From Leuctra nigra (lineage: Eukaryota > Arthropoda > Insecta > Plecoptera > Leuctridae), in NCBI GenBank assembly GCA_934045905.1, contig OW203763.1:17490948-17554947 (forward strand): a stretch of 64,000 nt of DNA. The letters are read 5' to 3'. The position numbers and the translations under genes were made by a program. The notes below the pieces were generated by a model. It saw only the letters and a list, made by a program, of their open reading frames with translations, was not told the DNA's origin and did no database searches. Shown piece after piece: positions 44,290-58,316 of this stretch (position 1 is its first letter; every line of letters starts with the position of its first letter).

Positions 44290-45936
44290 TGTTGCGTCGC
44301 GACGGCGTGACTCAGTCAACGAAACGTCCTACAGGCGTCGTTACTACCCGCAAAGTCGGTACAAAGCGGCGAAGCGTCGTTATAGTTGAATAATGATAGA
44401 AGCTTGCTGTCGGTTTCAAAGATAAAACTTGGCATGCATCAGAATATATGACTGCTCCTCCTACACTGGCATAGCCTATTACAATTCCCAAATATTCTAA
44501 TTTTTGTTATGAAATACTAGGAAAACGAAAATAATTCGTTGATATGAGAACCTCAAGGTCATGCGAATAAATACTTTTGAAAAATTTGCTGCACTACAGA
44601 TCGCAGACATTGGAAAAAGTTAGGAAGACAACATTAGTCAAAGGAGCAATGAATGAAAATTTATTTCAAATTAGGTACAAAGACAAAATATGCAATTAAT
44701 CAGAATAATATGACTAAGCTCCCATACCCCGGTAGATTCTCCTTTCAATCATTCTAATTTTTATTATGAAATATATTGCATTAAGGCGAGAGTTGGATCG
44801 GGTAACAAATGAGTGATAATTCCGGAGGCACAGCTCGATTCCAGCTTCCGATCTTCCTGCCTGATGATTTTTAATGGTTTTGTTCAGGTTAAAGGCAAGT
44901 CCTTGGATGGCTCTTACTAGTAATAAACAACGACCGCCATCTTCCTATCGCCTATCCTTGTCTTAGTAATATAATACACAATAAAACGCGCGTCAATTAG
45001 AATGCAGGTATAGCTCATGGTGCTTATAGAAGTTGGTTGCTCTTCTAAGCACCTTGGTAACTCGTGTGTTCCTACCAGGAACATGAAAAATTGGATTTAA
45101 TAAAAAAATCACTTTTTGTTTTTTTGAATGTGAATCTGAAAATAAATTGAAAATATATATTGGAGATGAGGAAACTATTTATGAAACACCTGAACTCTAA
45201 CACACTGGGCTTTAGCATGACATGACATTCTTACTTACATCTTTAATTTCGTCAAAATCTAAAGGAATGATCTTGTTCTCGATCCGAGATGTTTCAAATT
45301 GCATTCAGATTCTGGTGCTGAACTGTAAACCAAAATCTTTCAAAAATGTACCCTGACTGACTGATTCCGACCCTTGCTTCAAACTCACCTCCCACATCAT
45401 CTTTATCTCCCGAACATCCTCATAATCATCCACAGACGCGAAATGACAGATCGAAATACTAGCAATTAAATACCGAGTGGCGCAAAAAAAGTCCCCCTGT
45501 TTGAGAGGTCATGAAACTTTAACAGAACTTCAACAGCATTGAAAAGAAAAATAGAGATTCGTGGCCACTAATTTCGATATTACAGATTCAGAAATCTATA
45601 TTACCTACAATGGAAACATCGTTTGCGAATAGTCCACAAAAAAATGATGGACCGAACAACATAAATTTACCTAAATTCCCACGAAGTAACTCCAAATCAA
45701 TTCTTTAGTCAATTGGTAGGTATTCTGTTCTTTCAACTGTGACTTCTATAATTTCTAACATTTTTCCTAATAAACAGAAATCATTGAAACTTACATATTA
45801 AATTTTAATATGATTTATAAAATGGGTTAAAAATTCAAGTTGTTTAACTAAATAGTTTCGATGTAGTGACTTCTCAAAATAGGGCATTTTTTGTGCTACC
45901 TGTTATTATTAAGATAGCCTATAGTTCAGATAGCCA

Positions 45937-48312
45937 ACGCGTGTAGACGGCATGTTATTCCTGCACAACGCGTGTAGACTGCATGTTATCCTGCACAACG
46001 CGTGTAGACTGCATGTTATTCCTGCACAACGCTTGTAGACTGCATGTTATTCCTGCACAACGCGTGTAGACGGCATGTTATTCCTGCACAACGCGTGTAG
46101 ACGCATATTATTCCTGCACAACGCGTGTAGACTGCATGTTATTCCTGCACAACGCGTGTATAGACTGCATGTTATTCCTGCGCAACGCGTGTAGACTGCA
46201 TGTTATCCTGCACAACGCGTGTAGACGTATGTTTTTCCTGCACAACGCGTGTAGACGGTATGTTATTCCTGCACAACGCGTGTAGACGCATGTTATTCCT
46301 GCGCAACGCGTGTAGACGGCAAGTTATTCCTGCACAACGCGTGTAGACTGCATGTTATTCCTGCACAACGCGTGTAGACGACATGTTATTCCTGCACAAC
46401 GCGTGTAGACGGCATGTTATTCCTGCACAACGCTTGTAGACTGCATGTTATTCCTGCGCAACGCGTGTAGACTGCATGTTATTCCTGCGCAACGCGTGTA
46501 GACTGCATGTTATTCCTGCGCAACGCGTGTAGACGGCATGTTATTCCTGCGCAACGCGTGTAGACTGCATGTTATCCTGCACAACGCGTGTAGACTGCAT
46601 GTTATTCCTGCACAACGCTTGTAGACTGCATGTTATTCCTGCACAACGCGTGTAGACGGCATGTTATTCCTGCACAACGCGTGTATAGACTGCATGTTAT
46701 TCCTGCACAACGCGTGTAGACGCATGTTATTCCTGCGCAACGCGTGTAGACTGCATGTTATTCCTGCGCAACGCGTGTAGACTGCATGTTATTCCTGCAC
46801 AACGCGTGTATAGACTGCATGTTATCCTGCACAACGCGTGTAGACTGCATGTTATTCCTGCACAACGCGTGTAGACTGCATGTTATTCCTGCACAACGCG
46901 TGTAGACGGCATGTTATTCCTGCACAACGCGTGTAGACTGCATGTTATTCCTGCACAACGCGTGTAGACTGCATGTTATTCCTGCACAACGCGTGTATAG
47001 ACTGCATGTTATTCCTGCGCAACGCGTGTAGACTGCATGTTATTTCTGCACAACGCGTGTAGACGCATGTTATTCCTGCACAACGCGTGTAGACGACATG
47101 TTATTCCTGCACAATGCGTGTAGACGGCATTTTATTCCTGCACAACGCGTGTAGACGCATGTTATTCCTGCACAACGCGTGTAGACGGCATGTTATTCCT
47201 GCACAACGCGTGTAGACGGCATGGTATTCCTGCACAACGCGATAGACGCATGTTATTCCTGCGCAACGCGTGTAGATTGCATGTTATTCCTGCACAACGC
47301 GATAGACGCATGTTATTCCTGCGCAACGCGTGTAGATTGCATGTTATTCCTGCACAACGCGTGTAGACTGCATGTTATTACTGCGCAACGCAAATAGACT
47401 GCATGTTATTCCTGCGCAACGCGTGTAGACTGCATGTTATTCCTGCGCAACGCGTGTAGACGGCATGTTATTCCTGCGCAATGCGTGTAGACTGCATGTT
47501 ATCCTGCACAACGCGCGTAGACTGCATGTTATTCCTGCGCAACGCGTGTAGACTGCATGTTATTCCTGCACAACGCGTGTAGACTGCATGTTATTCCTGC
47601 ACAACGCGTGTATAGACTGCATGTTATTCCTGCGCAACGCGTGTAGACTGCATGTTATTCCTGCACAACGCGTGTAGACGCATGTTATTCCTGCACAACG
47701 CGTGTAGACGGCATGTTATTCCTGCGCAACGCGTGTAGACTGCATGTTATTCCTGCACAACGCGTGTATAGACTGCATGTTATTCCTGCACAACGCGTGT
47801 AGACGGCATGTTATTCCTGCACAACGCGTGTAGACTGCATGTTATTCCTGCACAACGCGTGTATAGACGGCATGTTATTCCTGCGCAACGCGTGTAGACT
47901 GCATGTTATTCCTGCACAACGCGTGTAGACTGCATGTTATTCCTGCACAACGCGTGTATAGACTGCATGTTATTCCTGCGCAACGCGTGTAGACTGCATG
48001 TTATTCCTGCACAACGCGTGTATAGACTGCATGTTATTCCTGCGCAACGCGTGTAGACTGCATGTTATTCCTGCACAACGCGTGTAGACGCATGTAATTC
48101 CTGCACAACGCGTGTAGACGGCATGTTATTTCTGCGCAACGCGTGTAGACTGCATGTTATTCCTGCACAACGCGTGTATAGACTGCATGTTATCCTGCAC
48201 AACGCGTGTAGACTGCATGTTATTCCTGCGCAACGCGTGTAGACTGCAAGTTATTCCTGCACAACGCGTGTAGACTGCATGTTATTCCTGCACAACGCGT
48301 GTACAGACGGCG
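45937..48312. repeat. 31-bp minisatellite, about 76 copies
   Basis: Consensus CGCGTGTAGACTGCATG followed by TTATTCCTGCACAA. Length variants of 29 (GACGCATG), 30 (TTATCCTG) and 33 bases (GTGTATAGAC) are interspersed, with T/G and A/G variants (GACTGC/GACGGC, TGCACAA/TGCGCAA). No unique spacers, so it is not a CRISPR array. It is CpG-rich in an AT-rich region. The flank 48303-48475 is also GC-rich. Confidence 0.95.
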
Positions 48313-51300
48313 TCGCCGGTGGTTGCTGTGCTGAGCTATATTTAATACCGCCGTGACCGTGGCTAGAGGCGATCAGGAGTTAATATACAGATGGCGGTGC
48401 AGTGGATTCTGCAGGGAATTCTGTAGAGAATTGAGAGAGAATCTGGCGTCGACGTCATCTCGACAGCGTCCTTCCATGTTATTTATTTTGTTTTTGATAA
48501 TTATTTAAAAGTTCGTTCCATTTTATCTGAACGTGCCTGCTGAGTTTCTCTCCTGCGCACGTTTTCTTCTAAATTCAATCCCTTTTAAATTTAACATTTC
48601 AATAACCTATCTCTATTACAACTGATAATTAGAAGTTTCGTAGTAACACAAACGAATCTTTCTACACTATTGTTTTATCTTAACTTGAAGATCAACAAAT
48701 GTGACATTTTAATTAATAAAAGAATAACGCGTGTCTGAAGAGCCATTCATTTCATGTCCATGGACCATGGACCATTCATTGTACTTACAAAATGAAAAAT
48801 AGTTTCCATTGCTGTTTCTTGAGTATATTATAATTACAATGAATATGGTCTAACTCCACGTAAATGTGTACACATACAGACATTTTACGATTATCTGACC
48901 TTTGTGTCAGTTTGGACACATACCTCAGTATATTGCATTAAATGCAACTTCAAAATTTTAGAAATTGACGTTAATATTTCTTAGATCGACCCAAAAAATG
49001 TCTACGTATAGAATGTGTCAAATGTAAATATTGTGAAAAGTATAGGTAAAAGTTATGACGAACCTTTTAATTAAACTATTTTACGATTAAACTGTTTGTG
49101 ATTGTAATCAGAATTTCACGGTTTTAGCTTAACATTTTTTTTTTATATAAATATTTTAATTCCGACATATCTCTTTGTTCACTGTTCACACTCAAGCCTG
49201 GCTATCCTTTCAATAGCCATATTCCGTGTTCTCAAACCACATCGATCTCTTCCCAACTTGAATCATAATCTCTTCACTCCCAACCCTTGCCTAATCTTTG
49301 AACTGTGAATAATTTCCAACATGTCTACTTGTTCCGCACTTCTTACAAACTTCATTTCCGAAGCGTGTAACTCGCTACTCCCCAACATTGTAGAACATCC
49401 TTATATGTAAGTTATTTAATCCCTATAATATAGGCAATACATATCTTAAAGGAAATTCTTCCCGCAAAGAATTTTTCGAAGCGTCTGATCCTACAGCCTT
49501 TAGAATCCTCTTTGAGATATTCGCAGAGGAGATTTTCACAAAGGAGAGATTTCTTGTAGTATTTTAGAAAATATTATTTCCAGAATTTAACTCTTTGTAG
49601 AGCAAATCGTAAGATCGTTTCTCAAAAATATTCTAATCTCTTCATCTAGACTTCTGTCGATACGAGAGGAAAGAATTTGTGTTTTTGTAAATACTGCTCT
49701 CGATTGGAACGAACACAAATGGCGGATGTTGATCTGCTCGTTAGGCGTAAAAGTAGCAGAGAAGTACGGATGCCGCTTCATATGTCCTAACATATTCTCG
49801 ATTAACAATGGTTATTGAGTAAATAAATAAGATTGATCGTGTGGAGAGGAAATGACAGTGGAAAAGCTGTCTCGTTGTAAACACTGCTTCTAAAAATAAC
49901 AATTATATTGTATTGAAAGTATGGCGAGACCAGAAGAAAAGGAAGCTAATGTTGTAAAACATGTAGACTCGACAGAACAAGAAAGTGTTACATTATTGGT
50001 TCGAATTCATGCAATAAGATTTCAGTTGTCGTAAAACAAAAATATCTTATCATTTTTATACTAGCTCCAAAGTTTCAACTCGTTATAATAAGTGATTTTG
50101 GCCTAAAGATAGATCCATTAAAAAATCGATATTATGTTATCAGATTGTTTATAAAACCATTTTTGTGCTTTTCATGAACTCAAATAAATGTATTCGTTAA
50201 AAGAAATAGTTTGGACTTGACTGAATCCATTGGGAAAAGATCGTCAAATGCAATTCTCTCGAAGTGGTTTTCTTTGACTGTATAACCATAATAGTTCTTT
50301 GGCTGACTGCCTACATCAAGAGGCGTATGTATCATTTAATGGTTGTTCTACTTTTAGTAAAGTACTACTAATTTATGTTTACATTTTGAATTATTACCTT
50401 ATAGGTGTCACGTAACATGACTTTAATGGTTTCCCGATGAGATTCTCTCACATGAAATTCTCTTCGACTATTTTCAGAACTATTTCGTGTCAATTTAGCA
50501 GTGAGTGAAGACGACATATCAATTTCATTTCCCTCATCTGGTTTAAACATCATAATTATAATGAACTCGATACGGTTTCTATACCGCAACGCTTTTATAT
50601 TTAAACCGTCGCAACCGTCGAGTTGAAGAATGGAGAAGTCACAAAATTGTCGTAAACGAATTTGCATTGTTCAACTCTTTGACCTCTTAAGAACGTTTTT
50701 CAAGTGTTGAAATTCAATATTTGCAAAAAAAAATCAAAATATATCGATCTAGATATATTTTAAAACGTGGTAAATGATGTACCAAGAGCTATTATCATAG
50801 ACAACGTCCCTTTTTCCACTTTATCTTATTTCCATCGATTACTTAAAACCAAATTTAATTTTATTCGTTGTTATACGAAAAACTGTGTTTTGTGCAAAGT
50901 TGTGTGACTTGGTAGTTTTACTTTTAATTTCTTTACACGACACCGTTATTTCAGTTATAATATCCCTTCAACAATCAGAAGGGAGTATTTATTCTAACCG
51001 TAGGTCGATCCGAACTAATAGGCTATTGAGAAAACATTTACAACACGTTATTTACAGGGAACTTGGCCTGAAATATTATCTTTGGCAACTGTTTCTTTGT
51101 GTGTTCGCATTGTTATGGAAGCTCGCAAAGCAACTGATCTCTTGTTTCGATACAATTCCTAATTCCAAATTCTATCGCCGAACTTTACAAAATGTTCAGC
51201 AGAGCTTCAAAACTTGACTTGAAGTTGAATACACAAATATGATAGCCGTATTAATGACAATAAATATGTTAGACTTAATGATAAATTGCTCCCCATCCCC

Positions 51301-54147
51301 ACTCCACCGGTGGGTAGCTCTGATTAGAGTCTTACAGATATAGTATAAAATTTGTATGACCTTGTATTATAATATTAAATGCGTTTTTCGATAAAAGTTA
51401 GTTGGTCTCTTTTTGCCCCAAGTCGAATAAACTTAGTAAGTAATTAACGAGCCCAGAAGAATCATTCACAGTACCTAACTTAATCAAACTTCGTAATTTA
51501 TTTTAATTACTACACACATTCTTTGTAAATGACAATAGTTTCATAGTGCGGAAATTATTTTTTGTGATTGAGATTCAAATTCAGAAGCAAACATTATTAC
51601 AATATTTAAAATATGAAACAATTAAATCGACTCCTATGACAAAGAGTAGGCATCAATCATTTCGCCCCAAATATTGAAGAGATTTAATCCTGCCTCTTTC
51701 TCTGACAATCTGTGTCTTCGTTCTTCCATCCCGCTTGAAATTCGCTTCGAATCAATCATATAATTGAGATGATTCGCACGTCATCTGCAGTCATCTCTCC
51801 TGGACCCCTAACTGATTTACATCTCTTGCATGGTTTGCATAGTCGTGGCCAATGAGCCTTCCGTAGTGAGTATATATAGATACACACAACAAGTACATTT
51901 CTAAATATAATATCATTCACCATCATGCTTTGGAGAGAAGTTAAAATAAATTATACAATATTATTGGACAACTGGTATTGAAGGGTCGTAATTATTAAAC
52001 CAGTTTATGTGTAAATTGTGTAATTACTTCTTTCAACGCACCGTCTTAATATTAATGTTTAATTACTTATGTGGATAAGACATCCACACGAAGTGTAATG
52101 GTATTCTTGTAGGACACTACAAATTGATTAATGATCTGTAGCTGGAGGACGATATAACCAAACTACCTCGTCTAAAAATTCTTAGTATTAGCACAAAGAA
52201 GTTCCACCACGGGTAAAAGCAGTGTAAATATGCACACAGAATTACTCAGCTTGCATAAATACGAGTATGCCATGGAGTAAAGGAAGGGGTTATTATTATC
52301 GTGACATGGCGTGACAGGGGGGGGGGGGGGGCAACTGAATTGTCACGTCACGTTTCATTGGAAATGGAAGTCAAAATTTTCCGTGAAATAAATATTTGAT
52401 GTCAGACAGTCAAATATAATAATTTCTATCTCTGAACCAATCCAAAAATCTTATATTATGAACGTATTTTTTATACATTTCACCACTCGATGGTTGATCA
52501 TTGAAATGATTCATGAAAAAATTGATCATGTATACGAAGAAATTGAAGAAAATGTATACGATTAATTTACTGAGGGGGGGGGGGGGGGGGGTTATACGTG
52601 GCACAGTGTGCTTAGGTGGAAGGGAGGTTTAAAGTTAATAAAACCCTGGTGAATACTAAATACCACACTATGTCACTACAGCGGAGAATTGTTCAATGCT
52701 AGAATGAAGTGAAGTTGGAATAAACAGGAATCTCACATGGTAACAAACTCTGCTAGTCATGTAATTGCGCCGTCTAACTTCATAACAATAACAACGTGTT
52801 GCATTTCCTTTTGTTATGATTCCACGAGAGGTGTGAAGAATGATCATGGCTCCAGGAATTACGCAGGATTTATTCGTCTCCACTTTACATTGTCTCGCCG
52901 TTGAGACTCCTTCTATCAACAATTTACTTAAAATTCCGAACTCAATGAAGCAAATCGTATAAACATGGCCATCAGTTTCAAAATTCAATATTTTTTTCTA
53001 ATGTGAGATAAAAATGTGTGAATTTAGTGTGAAATATTCTTATTAAAGGGCACGACCCACAAAAAACGATTTAGTGTCAGCGTCAAAAGAAGCCATACAA
53101 ATCCCTATGTTATAGGAAACCGGTATAGAAACTTTTGAATGTGGGTGTAATTACCCTTGAAAGTTAAGGAGGTGTAATTGAAAATCTTAAATTGAAATTA
53201 AACTCTGGCCGGAGACTTCCATCTTTCAATATTTGTTAAAGATTTACACCATTTGCTGTTATATAGCAAGAAATTTTCTAAATCTACCCTTGTTCTTTTA
53301 AAATATCTGGGTATTTTTGCATTTGGACATTGCTGTGACAGATTTAGTTGTTCTATATATAGGTATGCAAACCTATCTAACCTAAAGATATGAGAATTCC
53401 AAATTATCAATGAAGTGTTGAAAGTTTTGTATTATAGATTTTATGAATATCTCAGTTACTGAAATGTTTCAAAGACTACGAATTACAGGTAGAAGAATAA
53501 AACCGTAAGATTTGAAGTTTTCATTTCTTAAATAAATCTAACGTATTTAAATATTATGTCAAATGCCTTTAAATGATGAATATAATACATAAAAGGGCTT
53601 GGAATGACGTGGGTTGAAAATGTAATATGACAACAGAAACGCGTTCACCCTATAATATACTTTCAAGTCGTAACATGCATTAAAATCATCGTTATACCAT
53701 GGCTAGAGACAACCAGACAGGATTTAACTTGGGGCTAGTTTTACAACCTCTGGTTAAAATAATTACTAGCCAGAGGTCGAGATCCCGGCCCATAATGACT
53801 ATAGTATCATTAGAAAATGTGGTGTATTACCACTATATACTGCGGCATAGCTTAAATAAACTGCATAAAATGTGGCCTGGGGCTATTTTAAACTGAGGAA
53901 ATAAGTTCCGGAATGAAGTTGCAGTTCAAAATGGTAAAATACACCGCATATTTCCCATGTGGAGCTTAAACTAACTATAGCTTAAACTAATGGTAATACC
54001 GGCCCTTCGAAGATAAATACAATATTTGATTTGTCTTGCTACAAAGTAACAAACCAAGATGAGTAAAATATAGAAAGTTCAAAGACATAAGTCCGAATAA
54101 GAGTGAAGTCATAATTACTAATTAGAAGTTATATGAGATAGTTTTAC
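48313..54147. other. Region without supported genes
   Basis: After a GC-richer 170-bp flank of the minisatellite the DNA is AT-rich. Poly-G tracts occur at 52317-52331 (G15) and 52574-52591 (G18). A 110-codon plus-strand frame (50885-51217) and a 106-codon minus-strand frame (52668-52988) have no recognisable motif or splice context. A MITE-like region lies at about 53780-54005. Confidence 0.55.
53780..54005. mobile_element. Diverged relative of the MITE at 57829-58056
   Basis: AAACTAATGGTAATACCGGCC at the right end and inner GTGTATTACCACTATATACTGC and GCGGCATAGCTTAA match the element at 57829-58056. The left end is eroded. Confidence 0.5.
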
Positions 54148-54258
54148 CTGTTTGTGCAGTTTGTCGATCTCTATTTGGCTGCTTTGGCGTCTCTTTAAGG
54201 CGCCTACTCTCCGCCGAGTGAGATCGGACAATGGGAACCGTCCCCCCAGGGAGACTAA
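54148..54258 (-). CDS. Orphan candidate exon, 111 nt
   Basis: TTTTCTTCTAG precedes the exon and CAAACAG is followed by GTAAAA, so both splice sites look real. Length 111 nt is a multiple of three. One frame reads LTRRRVGALKRRQSSQIEID then KLHKQ, like the start of a coiled coil; a second frame is also open. I do not recognise the gene. It cannot extend the RhoGAP protein because of the in-frame stop above its ATG, but it could belong to an unseen neighbour on the same strand. Confidence 0.4.
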
Positions 54259-57200
54259 CTAGAAGAAAATGGGTAATACTTGAGATATGAGCACTGCTTG
54301 CTCTGTGAGTGATGCCACAGAGTGAGTGGACAATCCAATCAGCACTTGCATACACATGCAGCATTGAATGACTAATAGTAGGTGAAGTGGGGAGACAATT
54401 GTTATAGGTAGAGTATTATGTAGAGCGGTCATGGATACGATTAGGTATGTGTGTGAGCTGTGCGGGTGGGGGAGGGGGATGTTGGCAACGGAAATATGCG
54501 AGAATATTGATAATGCGGCCAAGAACAGAAAGAGATTCGCCGCCCGCATAATTTTTATATTTTTTTTCGGACAAAGTTCATATTAAAATCGAATTCATTT
54601 TTTTTTTTTTTAGAACTTGAAAGAAAAGTACCTACTTTATGAGGAGTGACACTTCAATATTCATACTTATTCGATTTTTTGACTTCTTTAAAACCAAAAA
54701 TATGTTGACATTGGTCGTGAGAGGGGGTATTCATTGACTCACGGCGCTGGGTACTTTGGGTTTACGCTGCGACAATGACCTTGAAAATGAGACATTATTA
54801 TCTTGTTTCAATTGATGCTCGCGTTAGCCGCCCGCGATTCCCAAGTACTAGCCATCTGATCTAATGCGACATTATATTTCTCATTTAGAAAAAAACAGAG
54901 CTAACTGGGAGGAAAAGTATAATGTATAATGTATAATGTAACAATGGTTTCAATTTTATCTATTTCTACAGAATATCTGTTGACTATTTATACGGCTATA
55001 AAGTTGTCTAAGTAAAACCGAATTGATTTTTCTTAATTTCTCTCTTTCTTTCAGATCAATCGTGCATACAAATTGCATCCGAAGTACCTAAGTGCATACA
55101 TGACCATTGTGCTGTTACGAATTTCGTGTCGTTTGAATTTGTGTTTCATTTGTGTTATTTGTTTGCACCTCACAAGCCGACTAGACCCGATTAGCCGTTC
55201 TTTCCTTTCAGGAATTTAAATTGGCACAGAGGTGGTTGACCTCATTAAAAGTTAATTCTTTAAAGCACCACAATGGGCGACAATTTAATAATTTTTAGTA
55301 CCTGATTTTAATGTATAGCAGTTCAGGAGTATTGATTTCCATCAATTTTAAATACATTTTGTATTCCGCAGCTTTCCGTACGGCTAATATTTCTCAATAT
55401 ACTTTTAACCAAGAGAAGGAATCTGGGAAGTTTGGAAGAAATTATTGCTTTTCATTGAAGTCTGTCTGGCGAATGAATGACGATTGATGACGTGCTTTTA
55501 TGCACTGCACATGCAAGGGGAAGGGGAGGGAAACCCCCTCCATTTCCCCGAAATGTAATCGTCAATTTCTCAATATTTTAGCAGGCTCTACAGAGAGTTG
55601 GGAGTAAGTTGGGAGGTTGAAGAGTTGAAGCAGAAGTGGTCCAGAGTATGGTCGAGGAAATCGGAGTGAACTAAGAGAACCATAGGAAAATAGTCATGAA
55701 GAGAACTGATGAGACAAATTGACAAAGAAATGGGAAAATGGAGTGAAGGAATTGCGACAATCAGATTGTTTGGGACTTAAATAAACTGTGTAAAAGCGTT
55801 GACTGATTTATAAGCTTTTTTAACAAATCCTTGACAATTTTGAGTATAGGAAATTGTTTCTCTATTTGTTGCTGGGCCGGTGTAATTATTATCCATAATC
55901 TCCCGATATGCTATCAGCAGAATCAAACCATCATCTTGGTGTGGTTATTGAATCTTGCCATGATAACTACTGATTTATCATGCCAGTAACTTTATCAATC
56001 TGAATTTTCCAATCTACCGATAGTTCTAATTCAGTTATAATTACTACTTGGAACCATATTTCTTAACTGACATTTAAGTAATTTTAACATTCGTAGTTCT
56101 ATCCCTACGGTACATTGCCAGACTTCAAAGCTCACAATCCGCAATATTATCTGAATTTAGAATTTTATTTGCTTATCAATTATGACATATCTACTTGTTG
56201 GATGTAATATACTTACTGCCTTGGGCATGGGATGTAAACTCTATAAATTCCAATGTTGTAGTAATGCCCATTAGTGCTAGCAGTTGTGATATCCACTCGC
56301 GAGTATGTCATAGACCAAGAAGATGACCCCAACTCCAAGTCTGATCTCACTGTGTCTTCCTTTCGTCTGCGTCAACGCATGACCGAAGATATTCAAATTA
56401 ACAGCTCCTCCGAAATCGTTTTCTATTAAGAATTTAATACTCGGAAGTTAAAATTTGATAACCTTTACTTGAATTTGTTTCGGAAACGATTGGTTTCTGA
56501 AATTACCCAGAGTAGTAACTTTATAAATAGAAACTTAGTTAATAATTGACAGTTTTGAACGCCAAAGAACCTGTTGAATCGGCGCCACTGTTCAGAGAGG
56601 CTGATTAGTGATTTGACTTTTATTCGTTTCTGAGCTTCGAAATGAATATTCCAGACGATTGATTCATTACAGAACCATTTCAACGAATTACTGTTCTTTT
56701 CTTCTACAAATCACCGCACCGATTCTATTTTTTCGTTGCTAACATCGACTTCGTTATGCACTGATTCTATGAACTTGTGGAATTTTTGAGACCCAGATGT
56801 ATTTTTCTGGGAGAGTTTTCTAGCTGCACACGCCCGATTGATCGCACGAAACAGCAGCTTTAGCTTTAGCGCTAAAACTGTCTCGTAAACAAATACACTG
56901 AATAACTACACAGATTCCGGAACACCATTAGATGAAATTTCTAGTAGAAAATTCGAATAAAATTGATCATTTCGATCACACTTTTGTCTGAGAAATGCTG
57001 TTGTCTCATAACTATGATCATGTAGGAGTAGAAAGTACGCGACGTTGGAAGTGAAAAGTTGGGACGACGGGTTAGGCTTGAATACTGTAAACTGTTTAAG
57101 AGATTGCAAGTTGTAGGACTATTTTCGACAACCCCCCTCCCCCCTCCTCTCCTAAAACTCCGGCTCTCCTCCTTGGCAAACTCCCTCACATCTCACCCTT

Positions 57201-58316
57201 GGTCTAGGAACACTATTATCCTAACACATAGAAATGTGTTACTTTGTTTCAAGTAGATTACTTTTTTCACTTGTATAGACAATGATATATATATATCTGA
57301 CTATAATTTGCTCCAGATTAAATAATTTTTTTTATGATCGAGATTTTAATTTACCGAACTCATTTGAAATAACAAACTTCATTGTCTATTTTCTAACTGC
57401 AACTTTCAGTTTACGAAAAAAGTAAAAAAGCTCCCGTGACGAAACCAGCCAGTAAGAAATTTGTACGCTGAACCATCAGATGTCAAAAGTTATTTAAAAG
57501 TGGCTTTCTAAATGTTTGACTTTCATGTAGTTCACCAATAAGAGATATTAAGAAAATTAGAAAAATGGAAAGAAAAGTTAAATAATTAGGACTGGGATAT
57601 AATTAATAGGTGCAGTTAATTTTCTTTATGTATATTTTGAATGTAATGACAAAAATTGAACTAATAAACACCCTCTGCTTACTGCATTTCATTGACAACT
57701 AATTGGATTGTGGATCACTACTTGATCAATATTAATTCATGATTCAGTGTTACTTCTGAAGCTAGATCCCAATTTGATCATGTGTCAGCTGTTTAAAATG
57801 TTCAGCTGGTCACCAATGTACTTAGAACCGGTATTACCATTAGTTTAATCTTCAGGTTAGTAAAGCTTCTCTTCAGAAAACTCGTTGTATTACCATTATA
57901 CTGCAATTTAATCCCGTAGTTTATATCCTCAGTTTAAATTATCCTCGGGCTACATTTACTGCTTTTTTAAGCTATGCCGCAGTTCATAATGGTAATACAT
58001 CACATTTCCCGAAGCAGTGCTTAACTAAACTGAAGATTAAACTAATGGTAATATGACCCCTAAGCATATTTGTTCCGAGTTTACAGTGAAACAAAACGAA
58101 GTAGTTGCGTACACGTGCCTATTCCTATAATATATTTCATCAAATGGGACTGAAATATCTGGTAAAATTGTTGGCAAAACTGATTTCCTATCTGTGCAAA
58201 TAATATTTCATTAATGAAACTGAGGAAATGTCATGATTGAGTTGATAAATGAACTCAACTCTGAAGCGCAACATGGAGGACGTTTGAGAGCATTTCCTAA
58301 TGTCACTTGATTGTGC
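54259..58316. other. Region without supported genes
   Basis: AT-rich, with one MITE (57829-58056). Short frames up to 96 codons have no coding character. Confidence 0.55.
57829..58056. mobile_element. MITE with perfect 24-bp terminal inverted repeats
   Basis: TATTACCATTAGTTTAATCT onward (57832-57855) has an exact inverse at 58030-58053. Inner copies of TAATGGTAATAC-like words suggest nested palindromes. Non-coding. A diverged relative is at 53780-54005. Confidence 0.8.

Larger units (their letters stand above)
39247..45936. other. Upstream flank of the RhoGAP gene, no gene supported
   Basis: Should contain the 5' UTR and promoter of the minus-strand gene, perhaps with noncoding exons, but no TATA box or initiator is convincing. 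It holds a SINE (42602-42790), a GC-richer patch with a short frame (44161-44400) and a 70-bp repeat (43920-43990) related to 53084-53150. A single TACCGAGTGGCGCAAAA near 45473 resembles the end of the inverted-repeat element in the tRNA array. Confidence 0.55.

Noticed and set aside
45937..48312. CRISPR-like appearance of the 31-bp array
   Set aside because: No unique spacers between repeats; eukaryotic context.
50885..51217. 110-codon plus-strand frame
   Set aside because: No recognised domain, AT-rich codons, no splice or promoter support; long enough to occur by chance.
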